A DNA stretch of 64,000 bases, taken from contig NZ_CP011479.1 of NCBI RefSeq assembly GCF_001011155.1, positions 1,506,501 to 1,570,500 of the forward strand, read 5' to 3'. Origin of the DNA: Hoeflea sp. IMCC20628 (lineage in GTDB: Bacteria > Pseudomonadota > Alphaproteobacteria > Rhizobiales > Rhizobiaceae). A program made the position numbers and the translations under genes. The notes beneath the pieces are model-generated. The model was not told the DNA's origin. It was given only the letters and a program-made list of their open reading frames with translations, and made no database searches. Below are positions 1-9,156 of this stretch, one piece after another (positions within the stretch are counted from its first letter, which is position 1; every line of letters starts with the position of its first letter).

Positions 1-612
1 ACCACCAAGGTGTGGAACAACTCGCATGGTCGCGACACGGCGCGTGCCTCGGTCGAGCGCAGCCTGAAGAACATCGGCGTCGATCAGCTTGATCTGGTGC
101 TGATCCACTGGCCGGTGCCGAGCCAGAACCTCTATGTCGAGACCTGGGAGGCCTTGATCGAGATGCGCGATGAAGGTCTGATGCGCTCGATCGGCGTGTC
201 GAACTTCAACGTCGATCATCTGGAGCGGATCGTTGAGGCCACCGGTGAAGCGCCGGTGCTCAACCAGATCGAGATCAATCCGCAGCTGCAGCAGCCGGAG
301 CTGCGTGCGGCCTGTGATGCGCACAAGATCGTTCCCCAGGCCTGGACGCCTCTGGGCAATGGCAAGTCGTTTGACGCCGAGCCGATCAAGGCTGCCGCCG
401 CGCGCACCGGCAAGAGTCCGGCGCAAGTTGTGCTGCGCTGGCATGTCCAGCTCGGCCACGCGGTGATCACGCGCTCGGTCAATCCCGGCCGCCAGGCGGA
501 AAACCTCGATGTGTTCGATTTCACGCTCACCGACGACGAGATGAGCGCCATCGCAACCCTTGATGTCGGCCTGCGCTGCGGACCGGATGCGACGGTGTTC
601 AAGCTGATGTAA
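1..612 (+). CDS. Aldo/keto reductase, C-terminal part (5' end outside window)
   Basis: The reading frame is open from the first base, so the start and the N-terminal cofactor and Tyr/Asp catalytic region lie upstream of the window; about 203 residues remain. The fragment carries the family strand with the catalytic His (LVLIHWP, His about residue 36 of the fragment), the GVSNF motif that follows, and a late VITRSVNPGR stretch that in aldo/keto reductases binds the NADPH 2'-phosphate region. These enzymes reduce aldehydes, ketones or sugars in the cytosol. A strong hairpin terminator follows at 643-680. The substrate cannot be told from the sequence. The family call is firm. Confidence 0.9.
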   Translation, partial: TTKVWNNSHGRDTARASVERSLKNIGVDQLDLVLIHWPVPSQNLYVETWEALIEMRDEGLMRSIGVSNFNVDHLERIVEATGEAPVLNQIEINPQLQQPELRAACDAHKIVPQAWTPLGNGKSFDAEPIKAAAARTGKSPAQVVLRWHVQLGHAVITRSVNPGRQAENLDVFDFTLTDDEMSAIATLDVGLRCGPDATVFKLM

Positions 613-642
613 GGCCGGTCCACTTCGGAGCAGACAAACCCG

Positions 643-680
643 ACCCGCCAGCTGCAGACCGCATCTGGCGGGTTTTTGTT
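643..680 (+). terminator. Rho-independent terminator after the aldo/keto reductase
   Basis: ACCCGCCAG (643-651) pairs with CTGGCGGGT (665-673) around a 13-base loop and is followed at once by TTTTTGTT. It ends the first gene and separates it from the ABC exporter that starts at 820. Confidence 0.85.
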
Positions 681-819
681 GGTCAGGACTGAACAGGTCA
701 GAGGACGGATGCGGGCGGACAGGGCCGTGCCGTATGCAGCCGCACGTATTGCAATTACAACATGCACGTCATTGTGTGCTTTAATCCCGGCGGTTCCAAC
801 GGGCCTCAAGAGAACCGCC

Positions 820-2679
820 ATGTCGTTGTCAGATTTCGTTTTTCGACCCTTCGAAACGATGGTCCGTCCGCTGGACATTCCCTGCACGCCATTGCCGACA
901 GATGGGCCATTCGCGTTGGTCATGCATTTTGTGCGGCTTTTCCGCGGCGTACTCCTGACCGTGACCATCCTGATGGTTGCAATCGAGTCGATCAACCTGG
1001 CGACGATCTGGGGAGTTTCCTTTGTCGTTGACGGGATTGATACAAAGGGCGCAGCGGTCTTCCTTCAAGAGGAATGGCCGGTCCTGATGGCTCTTGGACT
1101 TCTGGTGTTTCCGCTGATGCCGGTTCTGATCTTTCTCGCCAACACCATCAATTCGCTGGTGGTGGCAGTCAGCATGCCGACGGCGATGGCGTGGCAGGGC
1201 CACAAGGCGGTGGAGCGGCAAGACCTCTCCTTCTTCCACGACATGTTCGCAGGCCAGGTGGCTTCGCGCATTGGGCAGGTCGCTTCCGCCGTGCAGCAGC
1301 AGATCGTCGTCGCCTTCTACCACGTCCCCTATATTGCCATGAAGTTTGTCGGCTCGCTGGTGCTGCTCGCCACACTTTCATGGCCGCTGGCGGTTCCTGT
1401 GGTTGTCTGGATCGCAGCCAACGTCGTTGTTTCGGTGGTTGCCGTGCCGCATTTTGCTGCGCGCTCCCGTCACACGGCGCGCGCCCGCAGCATGGTCGTC
1501 GGAGCGATGACCGACCTCTACGCCAATATCCAGATGGTCAAGTTGTTTGCCGCCGAGGACAGTGAGGCGGGCCTGATGCGCAAGGTGATTGGCGAATCCA
1601 TCCACACCCAGCAATTGGAACGCCGGGTTCATCTGACAACCGACATCACCGTAGTGTTGCTCAACGTGCTTCTGTTGCTGGCAAATGTCGCCATTGGCGT
1701 GTGGGGACTTGTCTCCGGCTTCGTCACGATCGGCGAATTTGCGGCATCGATCGCCATCGTCCTGAGGCTGACTGGGAGTTCCCGCGCTTTTCTGGAGATG
1801 TGCCAGCAGGTCTTCCAGGCTTTGGGCACAATTCGCGACGCCATGCCGGTCATCACCACACCGCCGACGATCACCAATGCGGCGGGTGCGCGGCCGCTCA
1901 AAGTGAGCAAGGGTCATGTCGAGTTCAGGAATGTGGGGTTTGAGTACCGGCAGGACCAACAGGTGATCGGCGACTTGTCGCTGTCGATAGAGCCTGGCGA
2001 AAAAGTCGGTCTGGTCGGGCTCTCCGGTGCCGGCAAATCCACCCTGGTCAGTCTGCTGCTGCGCTTCTTCGACGTCCAGGACGGCGCCATCCTGATTGAT
2101 GGCCAGGATATAAGTGATGTGACCCAGGAGAGCCTGCGCGACCATATCGGCGTGGTGACGCAGGATGTCTCGCTGTTGCATCGATCGGTCGGCGACAATA
2201 TTCGCTATGGACGGCCCGAAGCTTCGCAGGAGGAGATCAGGCGCGCCGCTGCACTCGCCGAAGCGGAAGGGTTCATCGCCGGGCTGAGCGATATGGAGGG
2301 CCGGACCGGCTATGACGCATTTGTCGGCGACCGTGGGGTCAAGCTCTCCGGCGGACAGCGCCAGCGCGTGGCCATCGCGCGTGTGTTGCTCAAAGATGCT
2401 CCTATCCTGGTGCTAGATGAGGCCACCTCGGCACTCGATAGCGAGGCGGAGGCAGCGGTTCAGGACAAGCTGGCGTTGTTGATGGAGGGCAAGACGGTGA
2501 TCGCCATTGCCCACCGGCTCTCGACCATTGTCAGCATGGATCGGATCGTCGTGCTGGACGAGGGACGGATCATTGAACAGGGACCGCCGGCTGAGCTGCT
2601 GGAACGCGACGGGCTTTATGCCCGGCTGTGGAAACGGCAGACAGGCGGCTACATTCCCAACGAGATCAAGCGGGCCTGA
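820..2679 (+). CDS. ABC exporter, fused membrane and ATP-binding domains
   Basis: A 619-residue half-transporter expected to dimerise in the inner membrane and export lipids, drugs or peptides. Residues of about 30-340 are hydrophobic with the spacing of a six-helix type-IV exporter domain. The nucleotide-binding domain follows: Walker A GLSGAGKST near residue 400, signature LSGGQRQR near 508, Walker B ILVLDEATSALD near 528, and the H-loop in AHRLS near 564. The frame is open from 676, but ATG at 820 (MSLSDFV) is the likely start because the extra upstream residues do not look like coding sequence. It appears to be transcribed alone. The substrate is not predictable; the family call is secure. 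Confidence 0.93.
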   Translation: MSLSDFVFRPFETMVRPLDIPCTPLPTDGPFALVMHFVRLFRGVLLTVTILMVAIESINLATIWGVSFVVDGIDTKGAAVFLQEEWPVLMALGLLVFPLMPVLIFLANTINSLVVAVSMPTAMAWQGHKAVERQDLSFFHDMFAGQVASRIGQVASAVQQQIVVAFYHVPYIAMKFVGSLVLLATLSWPLAVPVVVWIAANVVVSVVAVPHFAARSRHTARARSMVVGAMTDLYANIQMVKLFAAEDSEAGLMRKVIGESIHTQQLERRVHLTTDITVVLLNVLLLLANVAIGVWGLVSGFVTIGEFAASIAIVLRLTGSSRAFLEMCQQVFQALGTIRDAMPVITTPPTITNAAGARPLKVSKGHVEFRNVGFEYRQDQQVIGDLSLSIEPGEKVGLVGLSGAGKSTLVSLLLRFFDVQDGAILIDGQDISDVTQESLRDHIGVVTQDVSLLHRSVGDNIRYGRPEASQEEIRRAAALAEAEGFIAGLSDMEGRTGYDAFVGDRGVKLSGGQRQRVAIARVLLKDAPILVLDEATSALDSEAEAAVQDKLALLMEGKTVIAIAHRLSTIVSMDRIVVLDEGRIIEQGPPAELLERDGLYARLWKRQTGGYIPNEIKRA

Positions 2680-2680
2680 A

Positions 2681-2697
2681 CCGCACATCTGGTGCGG
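2681..2697. terminator. Short hairpin between convergent genes
   Basis: CCGCAC and GTGCGG (2681-2686 and 2692-2697) form a six-base stem with a five-base loop between the ABC exporter and the convergent dioxygenase gene. There is no clear T run on either strand, so this is only a possible bidirectional terminator. Confidence 0.35.
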
Positions 2698-2711
2698 CTC
2701 AGGCTGGCCGG

Positions 2712-3842
2712 TTACGCAGCGTTTGCGGCGGTTGTCCGGCGTGCCAGTTGGCGCAGGCGGGAGGAGAATTCGCCGCGGTCGACATAGCAGCCGTGCAGAT
2801 GCCGGTATCCGGTCGACGGATCAAAGGCATCGCGGCCATGCAGCACCCGGCGATTGTCAAATACCACCATCTCGCCAGCTTTCAGCTTCAGCGTCAGGCG
2901 GTATTTCGGATCCCGCGTCCTGGCCATATAGGCACGGTAGGCGGGGTAATAGCTCGGCATGATCTCCGGGTTCATGTCGAAAATTGCTGCCAGATGGGCA
3001 TTGAAGCGGATCTCGATCACCGCTCCGCTGGCGTCCAGCGTGATCACCGGCTCGTGCACCCTGATATCGGCCTCGCCATCATGAAAGCGGAACGGGATCG
3101 GCACCTCGCAGAGCAGACGGAAGGCGTCGGGGTCCTCATTGCGAAGATCCTCGGCCATGGCAAAGCCGTCGGCAAATATCGACCCGCCGCCGGTCGCCTC
3201 ATTGGCCAGGCAATGCAGGAACTGATAGCCGGGCGGCACCTCCTGGTTGGGCAGATCCGTGCGCAGCGGCAGGGCGACGGAAGTATAGGCCAGATTGTTC
3301 AGGTCGGGCTTGTTGACGACTTCAAAGGTGGTGCCGAAATTGGTCTGCCGCAAAAAGCCGATCCGTTCGGCGATATCAACGCCGGCGCCAACCCGGTCCT
3401 CCAGATGCTCGACAATCGTGAGGCCCAAGCTGGCAGTGTCGTGCATCCAGGATGTGAGTGCAGCGTCATCCACACCGATCTGGGCCGCCTTGTGGCGTGG
3501 GATGCCGGTTGCGCCGAGATCTCCCCGCCAGATGCGTGCCGCAAGAGCGCCGGGATCAGATTCAGGCTGGCCGGGGCGGTGAGCGGTCAGGAGAGACATG
3601 GGCATGCGGCTGACATGTCCGTCTGCGTAAGTCAGTTCGGCGGTGTCACCGTCAAGCCGCGCCGTGTCGAGCGCCGGCGCATCCTCCAGGATGAGCAGAT
3701 CCAGGATCCGCTCTTGGGTTTGCGGGTGCAGCCCGGAAGGGCAGTTGTCGCGCAGCCAGATGGTTGGGTATTTGGTCGAGGTGCCGTCCGTCCAGGTCAC
3801 GACAAGCGTGTCGGCACGGACCGAAAGGTCAGTCATCATCAT
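2712..3842 (-). CDS. Gamma-butyrobetaine hydroxylase-like 2-oxoglutarate/Fe(II) dioxygenase with an altered iron site
   Basis: Members of this TauD/GBBH family hydroxylate trimethylated amines such as gamma-butyrobetaine, trimethyllysine or trimethylaminoethylphosphonate, using Fe(II) and 2-oxoglutarate. The N-terminal DUF971-like region is present (WLRDNCPSGLHPQT) but lacks the zinc-binding Cys set of eukaryotic GBBH. The catalytic part has PPGYQFLHC, GGGSIFADG and the distal RHLHGCYVD. The first iron-ligand motif, expected as LPLHTDLPN, reads LPLRTDLPN: the His is Arg (codon 3261-3263, CGC). All else looks intact, so the protein is either catalytically impaired, altered in function, or carries a point mutation or sequencing error. 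Three consecutive ATG codons (3842, 3839, 3836) compete as start. It lies alone and is convergent with the ABC exporter. Confidence 0.85.
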   Translation of the reverse strand: MMMTDLSVRADTLVVTWTDGTSTKYPTIWLRDNCPSGLHPQTQERILDLLILEDAPALDTARLDGDTAELTYADGHVSRMPMSLLTAHRPGQPESDPGALAARIWRGDLGATGIPRHKAAQIGVDDAALTSWMHDTASLGLTIVEHLEDRVGAGVDIAERIGFLRQTNFGTTFEVVNKPDLNNLAYTSVALPLRTDLPNQEVPPGYQFLHCLANEATGGGSIFADGFAMAEDLRNEDPDAFRLLCEVPIPFRFHDGEADIRVHEPVITLDASGAVIEIRFNAHLAAIFDMNPEIMPSYYPAYRAYMARTRDPKYRLTLKLKAGEMVVFDNRRVLHGRDAFDPSTGYRHLHGCYVDRGEFSSRLRQLARRTTAANAA

Positions 3843-4078
3843 GGGAAATCCAATGTGTTTCAGGTGGGCAGGTTCGATCACCAAGGTTTGATAACCTAGG
3901 ATCGATCGCAAAGGCGCTCACAGGCCGGGGGGTGGCCACCAGCCCTGTGTCTTGCCATAGACCGCGCCGATCGCACGGCCGCCAAGTGAAACAATTGAAA
4001 TCATGCGCGGATGCTATGCCTGCATCCATCTCCGGGCAAGCGAAATAGATACCGCAGATACCGTGGCGGCATGTTCAC

Positions 4079-4891
4079 CTATCTCTTGCGCGCAATAAAC
4101 AGATGCCCGGCAATCGGCAGGCCCTGTTCATGGCGGACGACGATGTCCCCGGCTTCCAGACAGTCAAAGCCGGCTGCGTCGAGCGCTTGACGCACATAAG
4201 CCTCTGTATGGGCGAAGCGCTGGAAGCCGCCCACGGTGTAGGGACGGCCCTGGAAGTCTTCATCGGGCAGGGTTTCGCTGGAAAAGCAGAACAGCGCGCC
4301 GGACAGGACATTTTTTGCCACGGCGACAAATAGCGGTTCGAGTTCGCCCAGATAGGGCAGCACATCGGTTGCGGCGACAAGATCGAAGGTGTCGTCGTCA
4401 TTGTCTTCGAGATAATCGACGGCGTCGGCAACGTAGAGCGTGTCGTAGAGGCCTTTTTCGTGGGCGATCTCGACCATGTTCTCGGCCAGATCAAGGCCTG
4501 TGGCATCGTCGACCATGTCTTCCAGCGCGCCGCCGGTGAGGCCCGTACCGCAGCCCAGATCCAGCAAGCGTTCAAAACTGGTTTCGCCAAGCTCGGTCAG
4601 GCGTTGCCTGAGCAGCATCGGCACATGGTACCCCAGGTCTTCGACCAGTACCTTGTCAAACACTTCGGCATGTTGGTCAAACAAGGTTGCCACATAGGCC
4701 TCCGGCGCGCGCAGGGGAACATCGCCGCGCTTCATCGAGGCAAGCCGCACCGCAGCGCCGCCGTGATCCTCGGGGTCGAGAGCCAGCACTTCGGCATAGG
4801 CCGTTGCGGCGAGGTCGAAATCGCCGGATTTTTCCAGCGCCAGAGCGCGGTTATAGGCTTCTGCCAGTGCATCGTCGTCGGTCTTGGCCAT
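4079..4891 (-). CDS. TPR-containing SAM-dependent methyltransferase
   Basis: A 270-residue cytosolic protein. An N-terminal tetratricopeptide-like helix pair (AYNRALALEKSGDFDLAATAYAEVL, described here by its first residues at about 12-20 onward) precedes a class I methyltransferase fold with motif I DLGCGTG near residues 111-117 and the acidic TGLDLAENM of motif II. The protein resembles predicted TPR-methyltransferases of rhizobia whose target is unknown. The start at 4891 is chosen over 4903 because GGAGG lies five bases before it. It follows the amino acid permease genes on the same strand after a 63-base gap, so read-through from that operon is possible, but no functional link is evident. 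Confidence 0.85.
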   Translation of the reverse strand: MAKTDDDALAEAYNRALALEKSGDFDLAATAYAEVLALDPEDHGGAAVRLASMKRGDVPLRAPEAYVATLFDQHAEVFDKVLVEDLGYHVPMLLRQRLTELGETSFERLLDLGCGTGLTGGALEDMVDDATGLDLAENMVEIAHEKGLYDTLYVADAVDYLEDNDDDTFDLVAATDVLPYLGELEPLFVAVAKNVLSGALFCFSSETLPDEDFQGRPYTVGGFQRFAHTEAYVRQALDAAGFDCLEAGDIVVRHEQGLPIAGHLFIARKR

Positions 4892-4954
4892 TGCAGCCTC
4901 CAAATCTGGTTTCGCGCTCCTTTTACAGAAAGGTGCGGGTGCGGCAAGCGGCGA

Positions 4955-5785
4955 TTATCGCTTGAGGTGGCGCGTGAGCCGCTGCTCCAGTTTTGCCCAG
5001 ATGTTGCGCAGGGCCTCGACAATGACAAGATAGAACACCGCCGCCCAGATATAGGTCTGGAAATCAAAGGTGCGGGAATAGGCCCGCCGGGTTTCGCCCA
5101 TCAGGTCAAACACCGTGACAATCGCGACAATCGCCGATCCCTTGATCATCAGGATGATCTCGTTGCCATAGGGGCGCAGCGCCACGATCATCGCCTGCGG
5201 CAGAATGATGAGGTGGAAGGTCTGGAATTTTGTCAGGCCCAGGGCTGCGGCGCCTTCATGCTGGCCGCGGGAAACGCTTTCGATGGCGCCACGCAGAATT
5301 TCGGCCTGATAGGCGGCGGTGTTCAGTGTGAAGGCGAACAGGGCGCAGTTCCAGGCGTCGCGGAAAAACACCCACAGGCCCAAGGCCTCCATCTGGTCGC
5401 GGAAGGTGCCAAAACCGTAATAGATCAGGAACAGTTGCGCGATCAGTGGCGTGCCGCGGAAGAAATAGACATAGCCGTAAGCAATCGAGGACAGGATGCG
5501 GCTCGATGACATGCGGCCAATCGCGATGGGGACCGACAACAGCGCTCCCAGCGTGATCGAAATTCCCACAAGAGTCAGCGTGGTGCCAAGGCCCGAAAGG
5601 AATTTCGGACCGTAGGTCATCACCTTGTCGATATCCCAGGCATCGACCAGCCACGCCACCAGGGCGATGCCGGCCACCACCCAGATGCCCAGCAAGGTTG
5701 CGCCGAGAATTCGCATGCGGCTCCACAGAAATGCCGGAACCGGCGGCGCCGGCTGCGGCTCGATGAGTTCCTTGACCGCGCTCAT
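4955..5785 (-). CDS. Polar amino acid ABC transporter permease (HisM-type)
   Basis: A 276-residue inner-membrane permease of the His/Glu/Gln/Arg/opine family. One hydrophobic helix lies near residues 28-50, with further helices after 65. The ATPase-docking EAA loop (GQHEGAAALGLTKFQTFHL) sits at about 175-192, followed by LPQA. The gene overlaps the upstream permease by four bases (ATGA), so the two are translationally coupled and should form a heterodimeric pore. Together with the periplasmic binding protein at 6684-7484 they would take up a basic or polar amino acid. No ATP-binding subunit follows, where one normally would. Confidence 0.93.
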   Translation of the reverse strand: MSAVKELIEPQPAPPVPAFLWSRMRILGATLLGIWVVAGIALVAWLVDAWDIDKVMTYGPKFLSGLGTTLTLVGISITLGALLSVPIAIGRMSSSRILSSIAYGYVYFFRGTPLIAQLFLIYYGFGTFRDQMEALGLWVFFRDAWNCALFAFTLNTAAYQAEILRGAIESVSRGQHEGAAALGLTKFQTFHLIILPQAMIVALRPYGNEIILMIKGSAIVAIVTVFDLMGETRRAYSRTFDFQTYIWAAVFYLVIVEALRNIWAKLEQRLTRHLKR

Positions 5786-6582
5786 CGGTTCACTCCCGAA
5801 CGGCGTACGCGTGTCTCGATTTTCGAGAACACGATCGAGGATACCATTGCCAGGGCCAGGAACAGCAGGCAGGCTATGCCGTAAAAGAAGAATGCCTCCT
5901 TGGTCACCTTGGCGGCAATTCCTGTCTGGCGCAGGGTGTCGCCGAGCCCAATGACCGAGATCAGTGCGGTGTCCTTGATCAGGATCATCCAGAGATTGCC
6001 CAAACCCGGAAGCGCGATGCGGACAAGTTGCGGCAGGACGATCAGCCGCAAGGTTTTGCCCGGACGCAGGCCAAGGGCGTAGCCGGCCTCATACTGGCCT
6101 TTGGGGATCGCCTTGAACGCCGATGACAGCACCTCGCAGGCGTATGCGGAAAACACCAACGACAGCGCCACGGTACCGGCAACGAAGGAGTTGATGTCAA
6201 AGCCGCGTTCAAATCCCAGTGCCAGAGCAAGTTCCCGGACCGCAATCTGCAGCCCGAAATAGATCATGAAGATGGTCAGTAGCTCGGGCAGGCCGCGAAA
6301 GATGGTGGTGTAGATATTGGCGGCGATCCTGAGTGAGCGAACCTCGGTTTGCTGAGCCAGCGCGAGAAACAGGCCGATCAGCAACCCGATCGGAAGCGTG
6401 CACACAGCCAGTGTAATGGTAACAAAGAAGCCCCGAGCAACCTCGTCGCCCCAGCCGGTATCGCCGCAGGACAGAAGCGAATTTTCAGGAAGCAGGTTGA
6501 GAAAACCCACCGGTCCGCAAAACGGATCAAGCAGGGATACGAGTGCGTAAAGCTGCCCGCCCAGCGATGCCGTTGATTCCAT
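5782..6582 (-). CDS. Polar amino acid ABC transporter permease (HisQ-type)
   Basis: A 266-residue permease and partner of the HisM-type protein. The EAA loop reads GQYEAGYALGLRPGKTLRL followed by LPQLV, typical of the family. The open frame extends to 6621, but ATG at 6582 (MESTASLGG) has AGGGGA five bases upstream and is the better start. A hairpin with a T run on the minus strand (6622-6653) lies between the binding-protein gene and this gene, probably lowering permease expression relative to the binding protein. The coding end overlaps the next permease start by four bases. Confidence 0.93.
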   Translation of the reverse strand: MESTASLGGQLYALVSLLDPFCGPVGFLNLLPENSLLSCGDTGWGDEVARGFFVTITLAVCTLPIGLLIGLFLALAQQTEVRSLRIAANIYTTIFRGLPELLTIFMIYFGLQIAVRELALALGFERGFDINSFVAGTVALSLVFSAYACEVLSSAFKAIPKGQYEAGYALGLRPGKTLRLIVLPQLVRIALPGLGNLWMILIKDTALISVIGLGDTLRQTGIAAKVTKEAFFFYGIACLLFLALAMVSSIVFSKIETRVRRSGVNR

Positions 6583-6621
6583 GCTGTCCCCTGCTGATGG
6601 CCGGTTGTCCGGTCTTCTCAT

Positions 6622-6653
6622 AAAAACGGCGGACGAAACATCGCCCGCCGTTT
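6622..6653 (-). terminator. Attenuating terminator between binding-protein and permease genes
   Basis: Read on the minus strand, AAACGGCGG and CCGCCGTTT form a nine-base stem ending in TTTTT, 30 bases after the stop of the binding-protein gene and just before the first permease. Its position inside the operon suits partial termination that leaves the binding protein in excess. Confidence 0.75.
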
Positions 6654-6683
6654 CCGATTTGGTCTTATTTGCTCACGTCCGGC

Positions 6684-7484
6684 TTAGTCGCCATAGACAT
6701 CAACGTCAAAATACTTGTCGTTGATGGTCTTGTAGGTTCCGTTTTCGCGGATCGCGGCGATGGCGGTGTTGAACATGTCGCGCAGTTCGGTTTCGCCCTT
6801 GCGGATGGCGATGCCGGCGCCTTCGCCGTTGATCACCGGATCCGGTGTCAGGGCGGCAAGCAACTTGCAGCAGTTCTGGCCGTCTTCGGTCTTGAGCCAA
6901 TCGGAAAGCACGATCACGTCGTCAATGACTGCATCGACGCGACCCGATGCAATGTCGAGCTTGTATTCGTCTGGCGTTGGATAAAGCTTGAGTTCGGCAG
7001 ACGGAAACTTGGCTTCCGCAAAGTTGGAGTGGGTGGTCGAGGACTGCGCACCGATCACCTTGCCGGCAAGTCCGGCATCGGTTGCGTCGGTGATCTTGCT
7101 GTCCTTCGGTACGGCGATAGCCGGCCCGGTGTTGTAGTACTTGTCGGTGAAGTCGACCTTCTCCTTGCGCTCTTCAGTGATCGACATCGACGCGATGATG
7201 GCGTCAAATTTGCCGGCCAGAAGTGCTGGAATGATGCCGTCCCAATCCTGGGTGACGAATTCGCACTCGACCTTCATTTCATCGCAAAGCGCCTTGGCGA
7301 TGTCGATGTCGAAGCCGACAAGGCTGCCATCGGATTCAAGATTGTTGAAGGGCGGGTAAGCGCCCTCTGTGCCGATGATGATCTTCTTCATGCCGCCATG
7401 GCTGGCGGCTTGGGCGGGTGCGCCCATCGTCAAGGCAAGTGCGACAGCCGAGACTGCAAGGGTGAAACGCTTGGAAATACGCAT
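6684..7484 (-). CDS. Periplasmic amino acid-binding protein (Lys/Arg/Orn type)
   Basis: A 266-residue family 3 solute-binding protein. A classical signal peptide occupies residues 1-27 (MRISKRF, hydrophobic core, APAQA cleavage). The mature protein begins with the family pattern IIIGTEGAYPPFNNL and continues with GFDIDIAKALCDEM and the ligand loop SMSITEERKEKVDFTDKYY. It binds the amino acid and delivers it to the two permeases encoded downstream. The open frame runs further upstream, but ATG 7484 has AGAGGA at ideal distance and starts the signal peptide. A 238-base intergenic region upstream should hold its promoter; I recognise no specific operator there. Confidence 0.93.
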   Translation of the reverse strand: MRISKRFTLAVSAVALALTMGAPAQAASHGGMKKIIIGTEGAYPPFNNLESDGSLVGFDIDIAKALCDEMKVECEFVTQDWDGIIPALLAGKFDAIIASMSITEERKEKVDFTDKYYNTGPAIAVPKDSKITDATDAGLAGKVIGAQSSTTHSNFAEAKFPSAELKLYPTPDEYKLDIASGRVDAVIDDVIVLSDWLKTEDGQNCCKLLAALTPDPVINGEGAGIAIRKGETELRDMFNTAIAAIRENGTYKTINDKYFDVDVYGD

Positions 7485-7722
7485 AGGTGTCCTCTCTATT
7501 GGCAGGATTGCGACTTGTTGCCGTCGCTTTCCGTCGGGTCGCGGATGATGTTGTCCGCGCTGGAGCGAATACTCCCACTGTTTTGTCGGGGATTGCAACA
7601 GAAAATCCAGCTTACGCAACATCAAACAAGGTAAGCCGGGGAAAATCAACGCCAAGCTGCTGACGTGCCGAGGAGAGGGCTGGCGCACGCTGCAGCCAAC
7701 GATGCCTGTGGCCTCAGTTGGC

Positions 7723-8943
7723 TTAGGCGAGGCGGGCTTCATCTGCCAGGCCACGTTCGATGCGGAGGACATAGAGTGTGGCAAAAACACTGAAGATGGA
7801 TGAAATCAGCATGACGATGATCAGCGGGTAGGGGCCGGTTTCGACCGACAATATTGCCCCGGCCAATGCAGACAAGCCTGCGCCACCACCGATCATCATT
7901 GCGCCGCCGAGGCCCGAGGCCGACCCAGCCAAGTGGGGGCGGACACTGACGATGCCGGCGTTTGCGCTGGGCAGGGTGATTCCGTTGCCCAGACCAACGA
8001 AGAAGATCGGACCAAAAAACGACAGCGCATGCCAGACGCCGCCGAGGAAGAGCAGCAGCGAAAGCGTCATGCCGAAGGTGGCGAGGATGCAGCCCGTCAC
8101 CATCATGCGGTTGATGCCCATCCGACGGGCAAACCGGCCGGAGATGAAATTTCCACACATGTAGCCCAGGGCAATGAAGACGAAGTAGAAGCCCAGTTCC
8201 GTGGGTTTCATGCCGAGAATAGCCGTCGAAACAAAAGGCCCGCCGCCGAGGAACGAGAAAAATGAACCAGAAGCGAATGTGGCGGTGAGCGTGTAGCCCC
8301 AGAACCGGCGCGATCGGAAAAGTTCGGGATAGGCGCCAAATTGCTTGAGCATGCTGGAAGACCGGGTGAGGTTGGTTTCACCCATATCGGCAAAAGTCAA
8401 AACCAGGGTCGCCACCCCGAAAGCAAACAGCAGTGCGAAAGAGGCCTGCCATCCATACAGATCCTCCATGACGCCGCCCAGGGCAGGGCCGATCATCGGC
8501 GCCAGGGTCATGCCCATCGTCACATAGCCGATCATCGAGGCTGCCTCTTCCGCCCCGACGATGTCGCGCACGATGGCGCGTGACAGCACAATGCCCGAGA
8601 CAATGCCTGCCTGCAGCATGCGGGCAGCCAGAAAGCTCTCGACCGTGGGCGCAAATGGCACCAGCGCCGTGGCAACAAGGAAAATCACGATGCTAACCAG
8701 CATGACCGGGCGGCGACCGTAACGATCGGATAAGGGGCCGATGATAAGTTGAAGCAGGGCGGTAAAGGCGAGGTAGCCGGAGACGGCCAATTGTACCAGC
8801 GCGTAATCGGCTTTGTAATAGGTGGCAATGCCGGGCAGCGACGGCAGAAAAAGGTTCATGTTGAGTGCGCTGAGGCCGGAAATCACGACCAGCGTGATGA
8901 TGTGTGGCGGCGTCGAACGGTTGAGGAATATCGTCTTGTTCAT
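7723..8943 (-). CDS. Multidrug efflux MFS transporter, Bcr/CflA family
   Basis: A 406-residue transporter with 12 predicted membrane helices. The cytosolic loop after the second helix reads GPLSDRYGRRPVML, the MFS signature, and the family-typical LQAGIVSGIVLSRAIVRD and GMTLAPMIGPALGG segments follow. These proteins export drugs such as bicyclomycin or chloramphenicol, or small metabolites, by proton antiport. The start at 8943 (MNKTIFLN) is preferred to the longer frame at 8979. The gene stands alone; its AT-rich upstream region (8944-9156) is shared with a small divergent ORF. The substrate is unknown. Confidence 0.9.
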   Translation of the reverse strand: MNKTIFLNRSTPPHIITLVVISGLSALNMNLFLPSLPGIATYYKADYALVQLAVSGYLAFTALLQLIIGPLSDRYGRRPVMLVSIVIFLVATALVPFAPTVESFLAARMLQAGIVSGIVLSRAIVRDIVGAEEAASMIGYVTMGMTLAPMIGPALGGVMEDLYGWQASFALLFAFGVATLVLTFADMGETNLTRSSSMLKQFGAYPELFRSRRFWGYTLTATFASGSFFSFLGGGPFVSTAILGMKPTELGFYFVFIALGYMCGNFISGRFARRMGINRMMVTGCILATFGMTLSLLLFLGGVWHALSFFGPIFFVGLGNGITLPSANAGIVSVRPHLAGSASGLGGAMMIGGGAGLSALAGAILSVETGPYPLIIVMLISSIFSVFATLYVLRIERGLADEARLA

Positions 8944-9156
8944 CTGCAGTCTTTTGTGCTGTCGAACGCGATGATGCAAATGAAATCGGTTGGGCCGTAC
9001 ATCAACCGGCCTGTGTCAGCTTGGGGTGTTCGTTGTGGTGGTTGCATTGGCAATAAATAAGATATACTTTGAAACGCATGTATCATTAGAGGGAATCCAT
9101 TATTCCTTAGGGGTTTTTTTATTTCCGAATATTGAGTGTTATGGGTGGTGAACAGC

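Noticed and set aside
7610-7638. GCTTAC...GTAAGC inverted repeat upstream of the amino acid-binding protein gene.
   Set aside because: Only six bases per arm with a 15-base gap; expected by chance and not supported by any known operator.
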